From NCBI GenBank assembly GCA_000328365.1, contig KB302198.1, positions 235,511 through 299,510 of the forward strand: a stretch of DNA of 64,000 nucleotides, written 5' to 3'. Source of the DNA: Capitella teleta. Lineage: Eukaryota > Annelida > Polychaeta > Capitellidae. Below, one piece after another: positions 55,086 to 64,000 of the stretch (position 1 is the stretch's first letter; the number at the start of each line of letters is the position of its first letter). The notes below the pieces were generated by a model. It did no database searches. It was not told the DNA's origin and worked only from the letters and a program-made list of their open reading frames with translations. The position numbers were made by a program, and so were the translations under genes.

Positions 55086-56073
55086 TGTGTCGTTTTGTAT
55101 ATCCCCACACCTGTGTCGTCAGACAAAACCTGCATGGGTTTTCCCCTAATTCACTTCACTTATTTGCCATTTATTAGCTCTCTTCATTCTACCTAATCGT
55201 AATTTACTATTCACTGAAATTGTCTTATCCTGCCGACCAACTAGCTCGGTTTTCCTACTTTGTTATTCTTATTAATGGACTCCCTTAACGCCATTTAATT
55301 TCCGTTTCCTATCAGTTTCCATTTTCAACAAGCGATAAATATAAATTAAAAAATTCCAAGAAATCACCTCTCAATAAAATCATCCAAAATCTAAATCTAC
55401 ATTTATAAACAACCCACTTGCGCCAATCATTTGTGATCTGCTTTTTATCTCTAGTTTTATCTCTGCTTTTTATCTCTCTTTGCAGATTCATTCCCGAACA
55501 ACGTCCAACTAACTTCTCATGAACTAGAAATTGCCATATCCATCCTATGCTGCGAGTAACAGCATTTAATTGTCATAATATGTTCTATATTTCTTTCTGT
55601 TTTATTTTCTTCTTCTCCTTCTTTATTGTTGTGCACCAATTTTCATTGTGCGAAATAAACATTTATATATGTATATATATTAAGTTTGCTAATTTTCTTT
55701 AAGCAAGCGCTTCCCAGACAATGCGGACATCTTTAAAGAAGCCAATTGGTTGTGTACGTGCGCGACCGTGGCATTCGGGTTGCCTTCGATTTCGTCAAAG
55801 GTTGTTCCAGAGAAAGGATCTAGATCTTAGACTGCACCACATTCAACCCTTGTTCGTTCCAATACGTGTGTTTTGTGAGGGTTTTTGCTGGCGTCGCACG
55901 AATAATTATTCAAACACGTGGAATTTAACGAACAATGGCAGTTGTTGGTGACCGAAAGTCCGAAACAGAATGTTTGTCGCTCAATGCAATCGAATGGGGA
56001 CGAGAAAGAGAAGAAAAGAAAAGAGAAAAATATTAGTCATAGTTACAATAGTTAGAGGAAAGGAGAAAGAGAA

Positions 56074-56118
<45 letters not shown>

Positions 56119-57139
56119 AACCACACACAGAGAACAAGTACAATTGGTATGATATAAATAGGTTATAAATATAGCTTGAGACAAGGAAAGATTTTTGGGT
56201 TAAAAAAGGAGGGAATGTTGCAGAGTTGCTCAATATATCGAGGAGAGATTCCATTTTTAATATTAAGTGGTATTTGGCAGTAAAGGCAGTGTGATGCATG
56301 CCTAACCTTAAGCGGGTTTCCTTCACCTGCCCCCATCTAGCCAACCTCCGCTCTCCTCGTTATAATTATTCCTTCGTTGTTTGTTGTTTCAGGTGTACTT
56401 TACCAATAGGGCTTCCTCGCCCTATCCGTTACCATGGCAATCCAGCTGAACTCTCCGCGAGCTTCGTCTCACGCATTAATCGGCCATTAGGCCAATGCTT
56501 CACACGAGCAAAACGACAAAGAGAGAGAGAGAGAGATTAATTTATTTGGAAATAGATATGTATACAATAACAAAATGATTATGTACAAAATTCAGTCTTT
56601 CCAGGAGACAACATAAAGGGCCCATACATAAAGGGCCAAATACATCATCTATAAAAACTTGCAAAGACACAAATGGGTGATGATTTCAATTCTAGCCTCA
56701 TTTCCGGAATGACGCAATATCCGTCTGAAAGACATAAAACAATACAACATTCTTGAGTTCATGCGACTCTGAAACAATTAATAATTTGGACCGCCTTTGA
56801 GCAAAATCATAACGCCCCCATGGGCTAGAATCATAACGCTCTGAGCCTCATCATGACGCAGTCATTGGACAGCGTTATGGTTGTTATGTAATGATCTTTC
56901 GAGTGTAAATGCGATGTAGGTGCAACAAGGTCAACGACCTCTGCCATTTTCATCGGAATTTTTCCTCCAAAAAGGTTCTTTGTGGTTATGCAGCAAGAAT
57001 TCAATTATTGAAAAGCTTCGCTTCTCACGCAGGCTGTAATACAGATTTATATGGAACGAAGGCGATTAATTCTAATTCTGTGGAATTACATTAGTCATTC
57101 ATTCAGATTAATTAGTCTTCATTTAGTCTTCATTTAGAT
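55086..57139. other. No supportable gene; GA microsatellites
   Basis: Contains (GA)n runs at about 56070-56114 and 56519-56536, the latter followed by AT-rich sequence resembling the 3' tail of the LINE at 35640, and an X-box-like site at 56428-56441. No exon recognised. Confidence 0.4.
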
Positions 57140-57386
57140 TAATTAGTCAATTATAATTATAATTAGTCAATTATAATTATAATTATTATAATTATAATAA
57201 TTATATTATAATTATAATTATTATATAATTATTATATATATTATTTTATAATTATATATATATAATATAATAATTATAATTAATATTATAATATAATAAT
57301 ATAATTATTTTTATAATTATAATTATATTAATTATATATATAATTAATAATAATATATAATTATTAATTATATAATTATAATTATA
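57140..57386. repeat. AT-only low-complexity tract bordering an assembly gap
   Basis: Roughly 250 bp of TAATTATAAT-type sequence, rich in self-complementary stretches, running straight into the run of N. Confidence 0.95.
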
Positions 57387-57436
57387 NNNNNNNNNNNNNN
57401 NNNNNNNNNNNNNNNNNNNNNNNNNNNNNNNNNNNN
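57387..57436. other. Assembly gap (50 N)
   Basis: Exactly 50 unknown bases, most likely a placeholder; the true gap length is unknown. Confidence 0.98.
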
Positions 57437-57599
57437 TACTGGAATAATTATTGATTTGTATACAGCAATATTGCGCTAGAGCTTCTATGCGGTTCAAACA
57501 ACTTATCCCTGGTTATAGGACCCCGCACCCCCGCAGTCGCAATATTTGTAAAATCTCAACCAGCTCTGATCACAAGCATCAACATTGAAGCAACACACA

Positions 57600-57793
57600 C
57601 TTAGACAGGCGATGACAATGCCACTTTCGTCCAACCAGGCACCACAATTCGACGATATACAATGTGCCATGCTTTGGTGAACATTGAGTTATTCAGGCCG
57701 AAATTAAACCCCGACCAGTCGCCTGGCCGACAAACAAACTCGCGACCCTCTGCAGGCAAGGCCAGGGTGCTACCACTGCGCCACCGAGGCCCT
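57600..57793 (-). mobile_element. tRNA-headed SINE of a second family
   Basis: The minus strand starts GGGCCTCGGTGGCGCAGTGGTAGCACC, with an A box (TGGCGCAGTGG) and a degraded B box (GGTCGCGAGTTTG), then runs into unrelated sequence. It does not share the body of family 1. Only one copy is seen in the window, so its 3' end is a guess. Confidence 0.65.
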
Positions 57794-60700
57794 AAGTTCA
57801 TGCGTGTAGGCCGTTCGATTTATTCATCTCCGTAATGCAGCAATGGCTAAAAAGGCCGTGCAACGTACAAAACTACGAAAGGCATTAGTGAGTCAATCTG
57901 GCAGAAGAGCCCCGCATGGCTGAAGCCTCGACGTGCAAAGGAGTTCATTAGCACACATAGCTAATGAGAACAAATGAGACCAGACTGTCTGCAGTTTTAG
58001 CCTCACGATATGACTGAAAGCACTTGCCATCCCATAATTCATCAGGGAATTCAAACAAGGAGGGTTAAATGGCGCTAATGCCATCATTAGTCTGGTCTGG
58101 AGAACATCCACATCAAATAGCGAAGCAACCAGGTGGAATTCAACTATGATGGATTGATTGGCAGGCCTGCAGGTATTGGCCAGTTGTAGGATTCTCTGTA
58201 GTTTGTACAGTGAAGTCTACAATTCTGTACACGCATGAACTGCACCCAGACTTATAACTCGTTACACATGCACACTATATGTTCAATTTTGCGTATTGCG
58301 TGAAATAACAGGTGTACTATAACTGCTGATTGGGCATTAACAACAGGTGACCACATCTTGACCAGAGTATGTGATGAGCTCCGGCAGCAACAGCGATATA
58401 ACCCTTCTTCAAGGTCTGTGCGGGGGGCCGTGGGAAAACACAGACTTTTGGCAGGCCCGAAGCAGCAGCAGTTTATAGGCTCATTTCGACTCCACTTCTC
58501 CTGCGAGATTGTTCTCTCGATGTATTATCAAGTGGAAGAAAACAAGAGGTGAGGTCGCCTAGGTCACCAGGTCTCTGCTGTTTTAGCTTAACAAGCTCCT
58601 CTCTCGAGTTGCTCAGCTCAAGGGTCTAATCAGACATTGTTTATCTAATATTAACAGAATACTAACTACTGGTTTTATGGTAAGCGATGTCTGTTCAGGA
58701 CGGATCGGAGATGAAGGTTAATATGATCAATAAGCGGAATTTAGGGTTCATCCCGACACCTGACCTTGACCTGGGTTGTGTTTTGAGGAGCATGTCATGA
58801 ATGAGGGTGACGGTTAATGCACAGAGCACTCGTATTGGTAGTCGGCTGTCAAGTTACGTTAGCTTAAACTTCGTCGAATACCACGAGATTATGAGATGGT
58901 TAACAGGAGAGAAAGGGAGCGTGGCTAATGCAGGAGACAAGTCAATTCGCGGATATCATTCCTTCCATCGGGATTCGCCTTTGATGGATCACTTCAAATC
59001 GATGTTACATGGAATTATCACAACTCTGGAAATCGCTCATCTGTTTTGGCAGCCATCTTGAAGCAACCACGTGTGCCGGAGCTGACCAATCAGCGACGAG
59101 TATGACAGGAGGTTTATGTGACGTCATCAAAGTGCGATATTCGTTCATCCGATACACAGAAAATACATTTTGTACAACCATCTCATAGTAGTTAGTACAC
59201 ACACGATTCGAGCATAGTTAGAAAATTCGCTTATAGCATGTAAATATTGGAATTCTTTTTTTCCCGCAAAGCAATTTTGCATCTTCTGGCGCCTTTTCCA
59301 GAGGTTGATGAACGCGGAGTCGATGGTGGGCATCCCACAATTCATCCGATGGGAAAGGGAAGACGTTTTACGAGGGGGGCACCCAGCGCTTATAACGAGA
59401 TTGCCAGATATGGTGTTTTATTTTCTTTTATGACATAAGCGGTACATTTCTTGAATAGCAAATCCGTTGCTGTGATGAATTCGCACAAAAATCGCTCTCG
59501 CCATCGTTCGAGATGCGGAGTGCACCGTGGCTATTCTTCTTCTAAAATTGCGTTTTTCTTTTCCTTTTGTGCTATCTGGCGGTGCTGCTGTTAAGAAAAG
59601 CTCTTAACCTCACACTTCTTCTTGCCTGATAAGCCGCTCTGTTATTTAACAGGGAGACAATAGAAATTGTACGTTATGATCAAGGGAGCATGCCGTATTT
59701 GGGTCAATCATAACGCATAATATAGAGCATTTGACAAGTTGTTATTCTTGATAAGTTTGTCGCCCCATATTTCTACAGTGTACCGCATCCAACACTTAAT
59801 TAACCATCTCGCGGCTTGAATAATCGATGTTTGCGGCGTGGATTCACCTGAAAGGCAGCCACCTGGAGTGCGGCTGCTCTCCAATTTCCGTCTATCTCTA
59901 CGGATTGTTTTCATACAACACGGGAAAGGGCGGTGCGTTGGTTTTCATGGTAAATACGTGATGTAGGCCGTTTGTGCTTCCTTTCAATGAAGCGCGTGTG
60001 ACTCGGACAGATGTGCCTCTGCTGAGTCCATACTCCTCGATGAGTAAGGCGGCTGTTCGTACACCTGATAGCTATAGAGTGTGTATAGGGAATGATCGCT
60101 GATTTAGGGATCTCTGACTTCCCTGATACTGATCAGTGATAGGTGGTTAAGCACCGCGTAATATGAGTGTACGGTATTATGATTGGTCGCATGCCGGTGT
60201 GGGGGGTTTTAGATTGAGGGGTGGGGTGGCACAGGGAGGGGAAGGGGGCGTGGATAGGGAATCTGTTGCCATGGGACTGATGGGTGACAAAAAGCTCTCG
60301 TCTACTCAATGGACAAAGGGAAAGAAGTAGGTCATTCGTTGCACTCAGCTTGCAGTGGTCGGCATGACTGAGAGAGCTAATGAAAGGGCGCTGGTCAAAT
60401 CAATTGGCTGGTAGCATCGCGTAAATCGTCAAATGTTGGTTATGTTAATTATAATTTATGCAAATAATGTAATCATCCAGATTCAATTACATCGTCGTTT
60501 TGGAACTCACTCCTGATATAACGACTCTCGTTGAAGGTCATTCATAGGATGCCGCTAAACCGAGAATGATAGCCACACATGTAATCTATCCAGCGAAGCA
60601 AGGAGCGGTGCTTTAGATCTATGCCATTACGTAATAGGTCAGCAATACCCGCGCCTGATGGAGTCCGCCCTGCTGATTTCCATCTGGGAGAGGAAGCAGA

Positions 60701-63700
60701 TAGCGTCTCGTTATTTCGCCATCCGACACCGCGAGGCTCGTGTTGGCTCATGACGTCCTACGGTTCTCATTGTGACGTCATTGTGACGTCATCGAGACGG
60801 AAACACGTTTAATTGGCAGGTAGGTTTGAAGTTATGCAACACCTGTCGTTATCTAGATCATCGATATAATGAACCAAACAGTATTACATGTATGAGTACA
60901 TTATACTAGGACTTCGATACACCTTTAAGTTTTTTCACCAGGTAAATCAATCACCTGATGGGGTCGCTGACCGCGGTGTCAGAAGTGCTGACCTCTGACC
61001 CCAACCCCTCTCTCTTCCCCCTCCTGACACGCGCTGATTTATTTGTCTGAATTATCGTTCTGCGCAGAATGACTTAGAGTTTTTCCAGAAATGCACTCGA
61101 TCGAAGACACATTTACTGCAACAGAGTTGAATAAAACAACCAGTGCGAAATTTATGCGTTTTTTTACCTTTTTTTACCAAGAAACAATCAAAGTCAGCCA
61201 TTGCACGGTGAGCGTACTCTAAAATTGCATAACATTGCAAGGGGCTCACGTTGTCTTTACACCTTCTCTATATGCCGGCCCATTTTGCAATGACATAACT
61301 CATGACGTAATAATTATAAGAGCTGTCGTATGTTAACTGCATTAGTAGACACCTGGGTGCAGGATGCGCAAATTGTTGTGTGTGCGTGTATTAACCTGGG
61401 TAATTGCGCACACTGGTTTATTGTCTATCACATATGATGACTGCCTGAACATACGCTATTCATTCTTGTGTGACGCATCATTTTGACTTGATGATCATGT
61501 CATATTGTGATGTACAACCGAAAGACTTAAGAGCTACCAAACGTCAAGACGCTTCCCCTCTCGAGCGACCACAGCGGAAGGCGGGGTCATTGAGTACACT
61601 CAGCGGGAAAAGGAGGAAAGGGGGCGGGGTGGGGAAGCGATGAAGTCCGGGTAATGGCGGGCGGCGATGATGATAGCCGTCGTTGATGGCAACGCGTCCA
61701 TTTTTGTACTCAGCGACCTCTTGACACCAACTGGGATATGAATTGACCTAATTCCCGGCACAAGAGAACAGGGGGTCAATTCACCCCCACCCCTTTTCCC
61801 CCCAGCATGCTCCTTCGCTGGTGGTCACAGGAGATTGCCGAAAGGCGCAAACACGCGCTCAACAAAGGGAGCATATCAAGAGTGAAAAGTCAGGGATCGT
61901 TCATTTTCTCACTTTTGTATTGGCGCCCAGAAGCGTTGACGTTAAGGAGTGTGACCATGGCACTTCAGCTGATGGATCTTTCTCGAAGGTCCTAATGCCG
62001 CTGAGCGAGCGCCAATCACGCCGGTATCTTGCGCACGGAATCTATCCATCTTGGTGGCTGCTTCTGCCTTACTTATGAGCTCCATCAGATGCAAATTGCG
62101 TGTTTTCATCGTGTTTCTATGCATCCTATAAGCATTGTTTACTGTAGTCTTGGCTATTCAGAGCATCGTAATATGGAAGGAATTCGCTGTTCTATCGTCG
62201 ACGTCACTTCCCTTGATGACGTCATTTGGGCCTGGGGAGCATTCATTTCGTGGCTTAACACAGCAATATTACCAATCTCTATCATACAGCGTGTAGGCTA
62301 TACGGGAGCTATTTTGTTAACTACAAACATGAGTCGCACTCGTGTCGAAGTAGACCCAGCATGTGGGTCTCTGTGCAGCATTTCATACGCAGAGGGGTTG
62401 GCAGTTATGAACGAATATTTTGATCAAAAAGCGAGGACGCTGATGTTGTGTGGGCACCTGGGCATAGAGAAATTCACTTAATCTTGCTTAGCAATGCCAA
62501 TGTGGTGTTGTTCCCCCCGGAGGCCCGCCTCTTCTAAACAGTTGCCCCCTGAGCACTAAATCACTGGCTATCTCTCCACATGGGTGCTCGGACGCCCCAG
62601 CAGCGGTCGTTCCCGCATCTGCCACGGGAGGCAAACCACCCCGGTTCGCATCTGCACCCTTGCACATTCGCACAATCCCCGCGTGCATTTATCTTGATGA
62701 CCATTGCAAGCGTACATGAATCAATCCGCTCGGTGGGGGGCACCTTCGACTCCACGTATTTTGCACCGCAAAAACCGATTTCAGAAATTATTTATGTTCG
62801 AGCTGTGTACAGTATCTCTATTCTGGTTCCTTGGCTCGCCTCGATGCTTTACGACACCGCTGCAAATCCGTGAGCGATGGAGGAGAGTCTCTCGTCTGAC
62901 GTTGATTATCTGGGTGCCTTCGTGTGCGCTTCTCCAGAAACATTACGTAACTGAATACGTACTTGAAAATCCGAAATGCTATGCACAGATCAATTTACTT
63001 TGTCTTGCCTCGAGTGTATAATTATTGCGTTGCTGACTTGTTGATGCTGCGATGAAAGACTCATTGGCGCAGTGACAGCACGTTAGCCAGATCTCATTGA
63101 AGCAATGCTCATTGGGGCGAGCAGCAGATAACCCCGGTCTCCACACAGCGTTCATCAAGCACAAAAGTCATGTTATCTCTTGGAGATGGCAGCATACCGC
63201 AGTCATTTGTTCCCTCGAACAACAAATAGAGCCTCTTATAGCTCCTCCACTGGGGAAATTAGGATCTCTCTTCGATGATGACGTAACGCAGATCGATAAT
63301 GCAGTGTGTATCAGCCTGGCACCAGCTTCTAGTGTAATAAAAAGGAATAAGTGCGTCTCCCTGGTGAGACTACTTTAACCCGAAGCAGTTGATTGCGAAA
63401 GGCGAACTATGACCTCATCAAAGTCTTGAGAAGGAAATATCGGCGAATGCTGCAGATCCTTGACCCGCGTCCGGTTTGGTCATCCATCAACGGTGACGGG
63501 TCCTGCGTCCCCAGATACGCTAGAATCAGAAAGAGGCAGACTTGTACACCCTCTGAGGGATGCGCAGGTCTCTTTGTGACCAAATCATCAGACTAGTTAC
63601 TTTCGGAAGGGGGAAGGGGGGACTCCTATAGGTCTCGACAAACAAGCCACAGCGAGGCTTTCTATATAGCCCGTAAGTCTTGCTTCGTGATTAGTATATA

Positions 63701-63910
63701 GGGGTGTACTACTGTGTGCAGTGCCGTGGCCTTCAAGACTATTGCACTGTGTGTAATTGCATATTGAATCGTGTGTTCTGCTTGGCTCATGCATCAGACA
63801 ACGTAGAAGTTTGAAGGCAGTTGGGTGTGGCCAAGTGGCCCATCGGTATCCCTCGGAGGGTCGTATTGCTCACTGTTCAGGATCAACCACAGAAAGCCAC
63901 ATTTGGGGGA
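57794..63910. other. About 6 kb without a supportable gene
   Basis: Somewhat higher GC than the rest and rich in CRE-like TGACGTCA palindromes (59119, 60773, 60784, 62217). Short open frames are present on both strands but none has recognisable protein features with matching splice sites. Confidence 0.4.
60773..60791. promoter_or_regulatory. Two CRE/ATF palindromes 11 bp apart
   Basis: TGACGTCA at 60773-60780 and 60784-60791, about one helical turn apart, with a third near-site TGACGTCC near 60750. The full palindrome is the CREB/ATF consensus. Confidence 0.4.
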
Positions 63911-63914
63911 GAAG

Positions 63915-63962
63915 GAGGAGGTGGTGGAGGTGGAGGTGGTGGAGGAGGTGGAGGAGGGCAAG
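63915..63962. repeat. GGA/GGT low-complexity tract
   Basis: Purine-rich (GGAGGT)n-like stretch near the right edge. Confidence 0.9.
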
Positions 63963-64000
63963 ATGAATGCGTTGATCTCCTTCAGGCATGCAGCCAGGGC

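Noticed and set aside
62029-62481. 150-codon plus-strand frame
   Set aside because: No recognised motif, poor context and ordinary base composition; consistent with a chance frame in a higher-GC stretch.
62561-62755. Minus-strand frame with an EGF-like pattern (CANVQGCRCEPGW)
   Set aside because: Only a few cysteines fit, no splice-site pair frames a domain exon, and no neighbouring repeats exist. Probably coincidence.

Overview
This is a eukaryotic, almost certainly animal, genomic window. It has spliced genes with very short introns (50-80 bp in the splicing-factor and Rel genes), multi-kilobase introns in other genes, and many dispersed transposon relics. A Rel-class (not p100/p105-class) NF-kB protein together with FEZ and an SRSF4/5/6-like splicing factor points to a bilaterian, most likely an invertebrate. 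The species cannot be told from the sequence.

Layout. 1-4.5 kb is repeat debris: a SINE piece, a Ty3/Gypsy reverse-transcriptase fossil, a TIR element, a LINE tail and a piggyBac transposase relic. 4.8-7.05 kb (+) is a complete six-coding-exon SR protein gene with a possible poison exon in its one long intron. About 7.2-8.37 kb (+) is a small multi-exon gene without a coding frame. Each of its five consecutive introns carries one C/D-box snoRNA placed 70-76 nt before the 3' splice site. The snoRNAs form two subfamilies that read the same conserved 28S rRNA segment in two registers. 9.84-17.37 kb (-) is a complete FEZ/UNC-76 gene of eight coding exons. 17.4-19.6 kb holds candidate first exons of unidentified genes. 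20-27 kb is mostly SINE and LINE copies.

27.5-34.1 kb (+) is a complete Rel/RelA-class NF-kB gene of ten coding exons, 453 aa, with no ankyrin repeats. 34.3-37.8 kb holds minus-strand LINE copies, one interrupted by a full-length SINE with target-site duplications. 38.35 kb carries a TATA box and a candidate signal-peptide micro-exon. 39.4-48.3 kb (-) is a PPP1R27-like gene with a PP1-docking motif and ankyrin repeats. Its 8.3-kb first intron contains a SINE, two inverted copies of one TIR element and a 164-codon open frame of unknown function. From 48.4 kb to the end I find no gene I can support; there is a long (ATT)n tract, SINE copies, an AT-rich stretch with a 50-N assembly gap, and low-complexity DNA.

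The genes are not an operon and do not form one pathway. The most distinctive local systems are the snoRNA host gene, the abundant tRNA-headed SINE family, and the set of perfect short fold-back palindromes, two of which lie in LINE sequence. All exon coordinates were worked out by eye from splice signals, reading-frame continuity and remembered family sequences, without database searches or transcript data.
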